Source: an uncultured Collinsella sp. | GTDB taxonomy: Bacteria; Actinomycetota; Coriobacteriia; Coriobacteriales; Coriobacteriaceae | NCBI GenBank assembly: GCA_900554325.1 | Contig: USHA01000027.1 | Location: forward strand, 1-23,213 | DNA length: 23,213 nucleotides | Reading direction: 5' to 3' | Part shown: in pieces, positions 15,394 to 22,243 of the stretch | Position numbering within the stretch: the first letter of the stretch is position 1 | Layout: each line of letters starts with the position of its first letter | Notes under the pieces: generated by a model | Told to the model about the DNA's origin: nothing | Databases searched by the model: none | The model's input: only the letters and a program-made list of their open reading frames with translations | Made by a program: the position numbers and the translations under genes

Positions 15394-16296
15394 GTGTCCA
15401 ATAAATCCAAGGACGCTGACCCCAAGCAACCAGATTCCTCGTTCATTCAGCTCGATGATCCAAAGCAAAAGGGCGCCGCTTCGGCGGCGTCCACCTCTCG
15501 TCGCAAGTCGCTCCTCGGCGTTCTGACTGCTGCATGCACCATTCTGATCGTCGTCTCGCTGGGTTTCGTCCATCCTTCCACAAGCGGTGCCTGGTCCATC
15601 GACTGGATCATTCAGACCGTGACGGGGGAGAGCGTCGTCACCAAGGACACCAAGGCGTCTGGCTCGACTACGACTTCGGGCGAGGCCAGTTCCAAGGATT
15701 CCAAGTCATCGAATGACGCAAAAGATGAGTCCAAGGGTTCGAACGACGACAAGGACGATTCCGAGTCTTCAAACAAGGAATCGGACAAAAACTCGGATAG
15801 CAAGAAGTCCGAGGACCGGGGCGGCAAGAAGTCTGGCGATAAATCCGCTGCCCAAAATACGGGAGCCAGTGATACTTCCAATGCGTCTGGCGGTGCTTCT
15901 TCGGGCGGTGGCCAGTCGTCTGATGGAGCCTCATCCTCTAATGGTGGAAACGCCTCCTCGGGCGGGCAGAGCGGCTCACAGGAGTCCAACTACGTTACGG
16001 TGACGGTTTCGGTCACATCGAGCGCTGTGGACAATCCTGTGTCCTCTGGTGGCACCTTTACCTTTAACGAAGGTGCTACCGTCTACGATGCCCTGTGCGC
16101 GCTGGGCCTCTCTGTCAACGCACACGGCTCATCGTACGGCACGTATGTCTCCGCGATTGGTGGTTTGGCCGAGAAACAGTACGGCGGCACGAGCGGCTGG
16201 ATGTATTCCGTCAACGGCACAACGCCCATGACGGCCTGTAGTAACTACGTTCTCTCAAACGGCGACAACGTAGTCTGGTATTACGTTACAGACTAG
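15394..16296 (+). CDS. N-terminally anchored DUF4430 protein, partner of the riboswitch-controlled surface protein
   Basis: A 300-residue membrane-anchored protein. A cytosolic tail of about 38 residues is followed by one membrane segment (about 40-60), a long Ser/Asp/Lys-rich unstructured spacer (about 85-195) that could cross the cell wall, and a single C-terminal DUF4430 domain (about 201-300: EGATVYDALCALGL, GTSGWMYSVNG, GDNVVWYYV). This domain matches the transcobalamin-C-like family better than the repeats of the upstream protein. It begins right after the upstream stop: GTG at 15394 is served by AGGTGA (15383-15388), which overlaps the previous TAG, so translation is coupled; GTG 15385 is an alternative. 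Being in the same riboswitch unit, it probably shares the corrinoid role, perhaps handing cargo to a transporter encoded elsewhere (inference). Confidence 0.87.
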   Translation: MSNKSKDADPKQPDSSFIQLDDPKQKGAASAASTSRRKSLLGVLTAACTILIVVSLGFVHPSTSGAWSIDWIIQTVTGESVVTKDTKASGSTTTSGEASSKDSKSSNDAKDESKGSNDDKDDSESSNKESDKNSDSKKSEDRGGKKSGDKSAAQNTGASDTSNASGGASSGGGQSSDGASSSNGGNASSGGQSGSQESNYVTVTVSVTSSAVDNPVSSGGTFTFNEGATVYDALCALGLSVNAHGSSYGTYVSAIGGLAEKQYGGTSGWMYSVNGTTPMTACSNYVLSNGDNVVWYYVTD

Positions 16297-16318
16297 AGGC
16301 CTCGACATAGCGCGCCAG

Positions 16319-16356
16319 ACGGGCGGTTCGGACCAACATCCGGACCGCCCGTTTTT
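16319..16356 (+). terminator. Strong intrinsic terminator of the DUF4430 operon
   Basis: A 14-bp stem with one wobble (16319-16332 with 16339-16352), 6-nt loop CCAACA, then TTTTT. It closes the two-gene cobalamin-controlled unit 22 bp after the second stop. Confidence 0.92.
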
Positions 16357-16390
16357 CATGCGAATGGGACTGGGTCGCCGGGTCTCTCGG

Positions 16391-16429
16391 CAAACAAAAA
16401 ACCGGTTGGAATGGGAATTCCAACCGGTT
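16391..16429 (-). terminator. Intrinsic terminator of the first GtrA gene
   Basis: AACCGGTTGGAA (16400-16411) pairs perfectly with TTCCAACCGGTT (16418-16429); on the minus strand it runs into TTTTTTGTTTG. It lies 26 bp past the stop of the gene at 16456-16863 and faces the terminator at 16319. Confidence 0.9.
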
Positions 16430-16455
16430 ATACATTCAAGCAAATAGTGAATCGA

Positions 16456-16863
16456 CTACGACCGTGCGCCCTCGAGGAAGAAGCGGCGGCTGAAGTAGTT
16501 GTACCAGGTGACGAGGAACGTGGCGATGGCCTTCATGGCCTGGTAGCCGATGCTCAAAAACGTGACGCCCACAAACATGTACAGGTCGTTGAGGCCCAGG
16601 CCGATCACCGACAGGATGGTGAAGATCGTGAACTCGCGCTTGCGGCTCATGCCTTCGCGGTGGTCGAACACGTACTTCATGCTGAGCCAGTAGTTGACCA
16701 CGACGGACGTGATAAACGAAACCGTGGTGCTCATCAAAAAGTCGAGGTGGAACAGCTCGACGAGCGCAATGAGCATGCCCCAGTCGATGCCAAAGGAGAT
16801 AAGACCCACGACAGCAAACTTGAGGAACTGCTTGGTATGAGGTTGTGCCAGCGCCTTGCGCAC
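16456..16863 (-). CDS. GtrA family membrane protein
   Basis: A 135-residue integral membrane protein with four predicted helices (about residues 13-33, 42-62, 78-98, 105-125). The family signature is clear: KFAVVGLISFGIDWGM at the first helix, the VNYWLSMKYVF segment after the second and the basic YNYFSRRFFLEG end. GtrA proteins take part in cell-surface polysaccharide glycosylation, thought to flip or present lipid-linked sugars. The GTG start at 16863 follows GGATGTGAT, one mismatch from the ideal anti-16S pairing. It is transcribed separately from the second GtrA gene, with a 219-bp gap containing the hairpin at 17013-17060. No glycosyltransferase is adjacent. Confidence 0.87.
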   Translation of the reverse strand: MRKALAQPHTKQFLKFAVVGLISFGIDWGMLIALVELFHLDFLMSTTVSFITSVVVNYWLSMKYVFDHREGMSRKREFTIFTILSVIGLGLNDLYMFVGVTFLSIGYQAMKAIATFLVTWYNYFSRRFFLEGARS

Positions 16864-17012
16864 GTAATCACATCCAATGCGTTGATGAATCGAGCAGAGG
16901 ATACTTTAGAGCTTTTACAAGGGAAACGTAAGGTCTTTGCCAAGAACTATATGAACTCGCCAAATTTTCAAGAGCTAATCCGCAAACGTTGAAAATTTGC
17001 CCGTAAACGAGC

Positions 17013-17060
17013 GGCACCCACGGACGATACTGCGCTGAGTGCACGTCGTCCGTGGGCGCC
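17013..17060 (-). terminator. Candidate terminator of the fbp-GtrA operon
   Basis: A 15-bp stem with one mismatch (17013-17027 with 17046-17060; core CCCACGGACGA/TCGTCCGTGGG) and an 18-nt loop, 22 bp past the stop of the second GtrA gene. The T tract is poor on both strands, so termination efficiency is uncertain. Confidence 0.55.
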
Positions 17061-17082
17061 GTAATGCTGCAGGGGTTTCGAG

Positions 17083-17478
17083 CTATTTTGTCTCGTCGCC
17101 CTCCAGGAAGATCTTTCGGGTCACAAAGTTGTAGACCATGACAAGCGCGGTGGCGCAGATCTTGGCGATATTGGCCTCGAGTCCCAGGCCGGCGTTGAGC
17201 GCCAGCACGATGCCGTCGTTGAGCACCAAACCGATCACGGACAGCACGACAAAGATGATGAACTCGCGGCGGCGGCTCATGCCTTCCTTGTGCGCAAACA
17301 CGTACTTCATGCTGGCGACGTAATTAAAGATGAGCGAGACGATAAAGCCGCTGGTGTTGGCGATAAGGATGTTGAGGCCCAGACCGTAGTGGAGCAGATT
17401 CATAATGCCAAAGTCGATAACCGTGGCAATGACACCGACGACGCCAAATTTCATGATCTGCGCAAGGAGCTTTTGCAT
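17083..17478 (-). CDS. GtrA family membrane protein (second copy)
   Basis: A 131-residue paralogue of the protein at 16456-16863, with the same four-helix plan: KFGVVGVIATVIDFGIMN, FNYVASMKYVFAHKEGMSRRRE (cited in part) and the closing YNFVTRKIFLEGDE. The shared KYVF-HxEGMSR-REF segment shows that the two arose by duplication. ATG at 17478 follows AAGGCAGG and gives a normal family N-terminus. The frame stays open to a TTG at 17541 (21 more residues, weak GGGG site) only 15 bp from the fbp stop; in either case it is co-transcribed behind fbp. Role as for its paralogue: likely lipid-linked sugar handling. Confidence 0.85.
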   Translation of the reverse strand: MQKLLAQIMKFGVVGVIATVIDFGIMNLLHYGLGLNILIANTSGFIVSLIFNYVASMKYVFAHKEGMSRRREFIIFVVLSVIGLVLNDGIVLALNAGLGLEANIAKICATALVMVYNFVTRKIFLEGDETK

Positions 17479-17556
17479 GGTACCTGCCTTAAGCTGGCGC
17501 CGAAGCGCCGCGGGGATGACAAACTTAGCAAGTTTAGCCAATCCCCGCGGGTGGTG

Positions 17557-19473
17557 CTAGGCGCGCTCCTCGATAGCACCGTTTCTATATGCATCGAGCA
17601 GCTGACGCAGGTCCTGGATTTGGCTGCGGATCTTGGCGCCAGTATCGGTGTCGCTCACCATGCGGCGACGGTCTGCTTGGTCAAAACGGTTGGTCTCGCT
17701 TTCGATGTCCACGTTGCGCGTGAGTGCCTCGGCAACCGTCGTAAAGGCCCGGTGCGACTTGAGGCGGCAGCCGCGCGAGCTCGAGATGAGCGTATAGCCG
17801 GCGATACCCGTCTTGGGATGGTAAGCGCGGCAGAAGCCGCCATCGATGACCAGCAGCTTGCCCTCGGCGCGGATGGGCTGCTCACCCTTGGTGGTTTTAA
17901 CGGGCGTGTGGCCGTTGATGATGTGGCCGGTCGGCGAGCATGCCATGGGCGCGACGCCAAACTCGCGCATGATGTCATCGCAGACCGAGGGCGACTTGGT
18001 AAGCGTAAAGTACGGGTCCATCGGCTCGACCCAGGTGCTCTTATCGGCGATATAGGCGCGCTCAAAGGTACGCACCAGGCGTCCGCTGGCGGGCGAGTTA
18101 AAGCCAATCCACAGGTACCACATCCAGTCGAGGGCGTCGCGGTCGCCCACGCGCCAGGCGCGGCGGGCGATGTGGTCGCAAAAATCAAGATAATCGCGCC
18201 CGGCGTGCCAGGTGCCCAGACAGTTCATGCTGCTAAAGGTGCCGTCTTCGTTGAGCGGAACGCAGCCGTGGAAGAGCAGGTTGCCGTTGGCGACCTTGTA
18301 CATCGAGCCGTGGGAATAGAGGAAATCGATATGGCGATGCAGGTGATCGGCGGTGACAAACTCGGACACGAGCTTGTCGATGATGTGCTGCTCCTGGGGC
18401 GTGAGCGTATAGGGGTCCGCCGGATCGACGGTGGGGAAGTCGTTGGTCGTGAGCGGCCACACGCTGCCGTCGGCGAGCGTGACCGTGCCGGTGTCGTGTT
18501 CGATCTTGTCGAGTAACAGGCGGTCGGTCATGTCGAACTCGGGGTGGCGCTGGATAATCTGGCCCTCGAGCTTAAAGAGCAGCACGTTGATGGCCTTGAT
18601 CAGCGGGGTGATGGACTCACCGGCGGTGTAGGTGGCATCGGCAAAGGCAACAAGCTCACGCAGCGAGATGCCGTAGTCGTTCTCGAGGATCTCGTAGTTG
18701 TCGTAGCGTAAGTTGTTGCGCAATACCGTGGCGATGCAGGCGGGCTCACCGGCCGCAGCGCCCATCCACAGCAGGTCGTGGTTGCCCCACTGGATGTCGA
18801 GCGAATGGTAGGTGAGCAGGCGGTCCATAATCTTGGCCGCGCCGCCGCCTCGGTCGAAGATATCGCCCACCAGGTGCAGGTGGTCGACGGCCAGGCGCTT
18901 GATGAGCGAAGCGAGCGACTCGATAAAGTCGTCGGCGCTGGCGGTCTCCAGAATGGACTCCACGATGCGCTCGTGATAGCGCACGCGATAGTTGTTCTCG
19001 TCCGGGTGCGTGTGCAACAACTCGTCGATGATATAGGCGTAGTCGCGCGGGATGGCCTTACGCACCTTGGAGCGCGTGTAGCGGCTTGAAAGCGAGCGAG
19101 CGACCATGATGAGCTGGTCAAGCATCGTCTTGTACCAGGTGGGCGAGTCCTCGCGCTGACTGCGGACCAGGTCGATCTTCTCGCGCGGGTAGTAGATGAG
19201 CGTACACAGCTCGCCCTTTTCGTCAAAGGAGAGCGTGTCGCCAAAGATCTCGTCGACATGTTCGCGCACGACGCCCGAGCAGTTGTTGAGGATGTGCATA
19301 AAGGCTTCGTACTCACCATGCACGTCGCTCATAAAATGCTCGGTGCCCTTGGGTAGGTTAAGGATGGCCGAGAGGTTGATAATTTCGGTAAATGCGGATT
19401 GTTCGGTGGGAAACTGTCTCGACAGCAGGCGCAGATACTTGAAGTCTTGCGGGTTGCGATCGAATGCGACCAT
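17557..19473 (-). CDS. fbp: Fructose-1,6-bisphosphatase class III
   Basis: A 638-residue cytosolic gluconeogenic enzyme hydrolysing fructose 1,6-bisphosphate to fructose 6-phosphate. It belongs to the large Firmicutes-type class III (Bacillus Fbp, about 640-670 residues), built on a calcineurin-like metallophosphatase core: SDVHGEY (about 49-55), GDIFDRGGG (near residue 200), WGNHDLLWMG (near 225) and a C-terminal INGHTPVK and VIDGGFCRAYHPKTG region, all metal-binding landmarks. ATG 19473 is chosen because GGAAGGTG lies about 7 nt upstream and the product begins MVAFDRNPQDFKYLR; the open frame continues to 19518 with no site. First gene of a probable operon with GtrA. A perfect inverted repeat at 19501-19530 lies in its leader. 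Confidence 0.94.
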   Translation of the reverse strand: MVAFDRNPQDFKYLRLLSRQFPTEQSAFTEIINLSAILNLPKGTEHFMSDVHGEYEAFMHILNNCSGVVREHVDEIFGDTLSFDEKGELCTLIYYPREKIDLVRSQREDSPTWYKTMLDQLIMVARSLSSRYTRSKVRKAIPRDYAYIIDELLHTHPDENNYRVRYHERIVESILETASADDFIESLASLIKRLAVDHLHLVGDIFDRGGGAAKIMDRLLTYHSLDIQWGNHDLLWMGAAAGEPACIATVLRNNLRYDNYEILENDYGISLRELVAFADATYTAGESITPLIKAINVLLFKLEGQIIQRHPEFDMTDRLLLDKIEHDTGTVTLADGSVWPLTTNDFPTVDPADPYTLTPQEQHIIDKLVSEFVTADHLHRHIDFLYSHGSMYKVANGNLLFHGCVPLNEDGTFSSMNCLGTWHAGRDYLDFCDHIARRAWRVGDRDALDWMWYLWIGFNSPASGRLVRTFERAYIADKSTWVEPMDPYFTLTKSPSVCDDIMREFGVAPMACSPTGHIINGHTPVKTTKGEQPIRAEGKLLVIDGGFCRAYHPKTGIAGYTLISSSRGCRLKSHRAFTTVAEALTRNVDIESETNRFDQADRRRMVSDTDTGAKIRSQIQDLRQLLDAYRNGAIEERA

Positions 19474-19500
19474 GAAACACCTTCCGATGGGGCTGGTAAA

Positions 19501-19530
19501 ACTGATAAACAGCATCAAACGTTTATCAGT
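19501..19530. promoter_or_regulatory. Perfect inverted repeat in the fbp leader
   Basis: ACTGATAAAC (19501-19510) and GTTTATCAGT (19521-19530) are perfect inverted copies around 10 nt, centred about 42 bp upstream of the fbp ATG. AT-rich in a GC-rich setting. It may be an operator, or an RNA hairpin since TTTT follows on the minus strand. A weak promoter (TCGAAA, 17 bp, GATAAA) would place the -10 inside the right arm. Confidence 0.5.
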
Positions 19531-19623
19531 ATGCGCCGCTTTTGTTTCGATTTTGCGCCAGCGGCTGAATTGTCGGCTGAACGGTTTGGTAAATCGATTT
19601 AGTGAAGGTAGATGTGTCGGTTT

Positions 19624-19681
19624 GGTGGAGACGACAGAGGGTGTTTTCTCAGATATTTATGCATGGGGCCGGTGGAGACGA
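19624..19681. repeat. Short direct repeats upstream of the degV-like gene
   Basis: GGTGGAGACGA occurs at 19624-19634 and 19671-19681. A little further right ATTTGGT is repeated with a 3-bp gap (about 19704-19720) inside CACTAT...ATAGTG. This gap (19531-19793) otherwise holds no gene; GATAAT at 19760-19765 is a possible -10 for the gene at 19794. Confidence 0.35.
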
Positions 19682-19793
19682 TGGTGGTAAAGATGTTCAC
19701 TATATTTGGTTCGATTTGGTAAATAGTGGACATATGTACCGCATGTAGGCTCACTGTGCGATAATTTGCGCAGCAATGAGTAAGGAGCCTCAT

Positions 19794-20684
19794 ATGAGTG
19801 ATTTTGTCCTGACCTGTGAATCCGCCGCCGACCGAACCCGTGAGTTCTTTGCGGCGCGCAATATCCCTGTCGTGTGTTTTCATTACGAGATCGACGATGT
19901 TGTCTATACGGACGATCTGTATCAGTCGATTACGCCGGACAAGTTTTTTGCCCAGATTGCCGCGGGCGCCATGCCCAAGACGTCTCAGGTGAGCGTGGGT
20001 GAGTACGAGGAGTTTTGGGAGCCGTTTGTTGCCGAGGGTAAAGACGTGCTGCACCTGACGTTGTCGTCGGGTATTTCGGGCACGTATGGATCGGCCTGCG
20101 TCGCGGCGCAGATGCTCGCGGATCGCTATCCCTAGGGCGGCAAGGTGCGCGTCATCGATTCGCTGGGGGCGTCTTCGGGCTTTGGCCTGTTGCTGGAATA
20201 TGCCGCCGACGTGCGCGATAGCGGGGCTTCACTCGACGAGACGGCCGCTTGGATTGAGGAGCATAAACTCAACCTGCACCACTGGTTCTTCTCGACCGAT
20301 CTGTCGAGCTACCTGCGCGGCGGTCGCATTTCGGCCGCGAGCGCGATCATTGGCACGGCGCTTAAGATTTGCCCGCTTATGACGGTCGATTGCGAAGGTA
20401 AGCTGTCGCCACGTGAGAAAATTCGCACTAAGAAGCGCGCGATTTCCGAGATGGCTAAGACCATGATGGCACACGTGCAGGGCGGTACGGATTATTCGGG
20501 TAAGTGCATCATGTCGCACTCGGCGTGCCGCGAGGATGCCGAGGCAGTTGCGGCGCTGATTGAGGAACAGGTTCCGCAGCTTAAAGGCAAGATTGAGATC
20601 AATGACATCGGTACTCTGATTGGCTCGCATACCGGACCTGGTACGGTGGCGCTCTTCTTTATGGGCGACAAGCGCGTGGATTAA
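19794..20684 (+). pseudogene. DegV family (FakB-like) fatty-acid-binding protein gene, interrupted by an in-frame TAG
   Basis: Read through the stop, this is a 296-codon DegV-family gene of normal length. DegV/FakB proteins bind a fatty acid and present it to FakA kinase. The N-terminal domain shows the TCESAAD start (cf. TDSTAD), the TSQVSVGEY motif (cf. TSQPS) and the lipid-contacting SSGISGTYGSA; the C-terminal part continues VIDSLGASSGFG, the LSSYLRGGRIS helix and the closing IGSHTGPGTVALFF. TAG at 20133-20135 (codon 114) sits in a variable turn (RYP-stop-GGKVRVIDS) and is one transition from CAG (Gln). No frameshift is present. GTG 20145 in frame has no ribosome binding site. AAGGAG (19782-19787) sets the start at 19794. 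Pseudogene, sequencing error or suppressed amber cannot be separated here. Confidence 0.85.
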
Positions 20685-20716
20685 TTTGCCCCATCACGTT
20701 GCTGCATGATTGCTCA

Positions 20717-20753
20717 AACGAAAACGGCCCGTCTCACGTTTGTGGGGCGGGCC
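20717..20753 (-). terminator. Terminator between convergent genes
   Basis: A 12-bp stem with wobbles (20726-20737 with 20742-20753; GGCCCG...CGGGCC base), loop GTTT. The minus strand continues CGTTTTCGTTTG, so it mainly serves the TIM-barrel gene ending at 20766; it may also stop the degV-like transcript from the other side. Confidence 0.75.
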
Positions 20754-20765
20754 TTGCTGTTGCGG

Positions 20766-21857
20766 CTAGCGTTTCTTTCCGCGGAAGAAGAAGCCGTGCA
20801 GTGACGGCTTGAGGCCGCGATTGGCGCGATGCTCCTCGACGCGCTCGTGGATCGAAGCGACGCGCTCGATGACTTCGTCGGGAATCGGCACGTCGGGATT
20901 CATGTTCTCGACCTGGCTGACTTCGGCGGCGGCGACCTGGTCGATAATGGGCACATCGTCGCGCGAGATGACAGGTGTGGCGTCTTCCTTCATCTTGCGA
21001 TAACGCTGCATCATGTCGGCCTGTAGCTGCTGGGCCGAAGGCGGCGTCCAGATGATGGCGTTGGCGCCGGCGGCGATGGTCTCGCGAATGCTCTCGGGCG
21101 TCTTGCCGCCCGGTGCGATGAGCGGCAGGTTGGGATAGTGCTCGCGCAGTTCACGCAGGACCTGGGGTGTGTTTTTGCCGGCGGCGATGTTGAGAATCTT
21201 GGCTCCAGCGCGCACCTTGGCGTGGGCATCGTCGTCGCAGCGAACGACCGTGGCGATGACGGGGATGTCGGCGATGTTGGTGATGTGCTCGACCATCTCG
21301 GCAGTAGCGGGGGAGTTGACCACGCAGCCCGCCGCGCCCTGCATCTCGGAGACGGCTGCCATCTGCACGGAGCGCTTACCGGTCGTAGTTCCGCCACCCA
21401 CGCCTACAAAGACCGGGCACTCGGCGACGGTCAGCAGCGCTTGCGTAATGGCGGGCTGCGGCGTGAAAGGGTAGACCGCAAAGACGGCGTCGGCGTTGGA
21501 GTTGCGGATAACCGCGACATCGGTGGTGTAAATGAGCGACTTGATGCGTCGGCCAAAGAGCGTGAAGCCGCTGGCCTCCTCGATCTCGTCGGGCATGCGA
21601 AGGGCAGCCTTGCGTAGGCGTCCGTCGATGGGCAGGGGCTCCATAGGGAGCAGGCCGTTGGGCGTGACGGCTATTCGGGGCTCGGTGAACTCGTCTGCAA
21701 GCTCGACCTCGGAAAAATCGACCGAGGCGACGATGTCCTCGTGCACCTCGGCGGGCACATCGATGGGAGCTTGGTCGTTTGCCGCCGCAGGCGTGTCGAA
21801 GGAGCTGGTGCCGACGAAGGCGTCGACGCGCTCATTTAGATCGTTGAGGGTATCCAT
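20766..21857 (-). CDS. Aldolase-type TIM-barrel protein of unknown function
   Basis: A 363-residue cytosolic protein. An acidic N-terminal extension of about 70 residues precedes a beta/alpha barrel (about 95-290): IKSLIYTTDVAVIRN, CPVFVGVGGGTTTGKRS, IPVIATVV, AKILNIAAGKNTPQ, LPLIAPGGKTPESIRETIAAG, NAIIWTPP. The APGGKTPESI ... AGANAII segment resembles the phosphate-binding strand-loop of KDPG aldolase-type barrels, but the Schiff-base lysine of that family is not obvious. The C-terminal tail (about 295-363) is charged with a basic end. Old annotations of similar proteins as hydrolases are not supported by what I see. Monocistronic; the ATG at 21857 has only a weak ribosome binding site. Confidence 0.75.
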   Translation of the reverse strand: MDTLNDLNERVDAFVGTSSFDTPAAANDQAPIDVPAEVHEDIVASVDFSEVELADEFTEPRIAVTPNGLLPMEPLPIDGRLRKAALRMPDEIEEASGFTLFGRRIKSLIYTTDVAVIRNSNADAVFAVYPFTPQPAITQALLTVAECPVFVGVGGGTTTGKRSVQMAAVSEMQGAAGCVVNSPATAEMVEHITNIADIPVIATVVRCDDDAHAKVRAGAKILNIAAGKNTPQVLRELREHYPNLPLIAPGGKTPESIRETIAAGANAIIWTPPSAQQLQADMMQRYRKMKEDATPVISRDDVPIIDQVAAAEVSQVENMNPDVPIPDEVIERVASIHERVEEHRANRGLKPSLHGFFFRGKKR

Positions 21858-22048
21858 GGAGGCTCGATTCTATGTGATGATGGCCGGCGCGATGCAGCCG
21901 GAATTGCGAATGCTAAATCGTTTGACGAGTTGATTTTTCCCCGCCGCGCCATCCGTTAGACCGAAGGGCCGGCGAACGTGAAGGAGCTGTGGTGGCGGGT
22001 ATCGAGGTGCTATCTTGAAAGCCCCGTTTAAAAGAGAGGTGACGCGGT

Positions 22049-22219
22049 ATGGAATTGACAGCAATGTTTGGCTCGATCGGCCTGTGTGTGGCCGCAATCG
22101 TTGCCGCCGCGGTCATCTACTTTGTGGTCACGGCCATTAAGGGCAAAAGGGCCGAACGCAAGGAGCGCGCGATGCTTAAACAGCATCGCGACCAGCAGGG
22201 CAAACGCGCACAGAGATAG
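22049..22219 (+). CDS. Small single-pass membrane protein (56 aa)
   Basis: A 56-codon ORF with AGAGAGGTGA (22033-22042) 6 nt before the ATG. It starts MELTAMFGSIGLCVAAIVAA, one membrane helix (about residues 7-29), then a strongly basic cytosolic tail (KGKRAERKER ... QGKRAQR). Codon use matches the GC-rich host. It lies between divergent minus-strand genes and ends 24 bp from the convergent methyltransferase stop. No family recognised; a membrane-associated RNA/DNA-contacting or regulatory role would be guesswork. Confidence 0.65.
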   Translation: MELTAMFGSIGLCVAAIVAAAVIYFVVTAIKGKRAERKERAMLKQHRDQQGKRAQR

Positions 22220-22243
22220 CTTGTTGAGTTTTGGATCCGTGCG

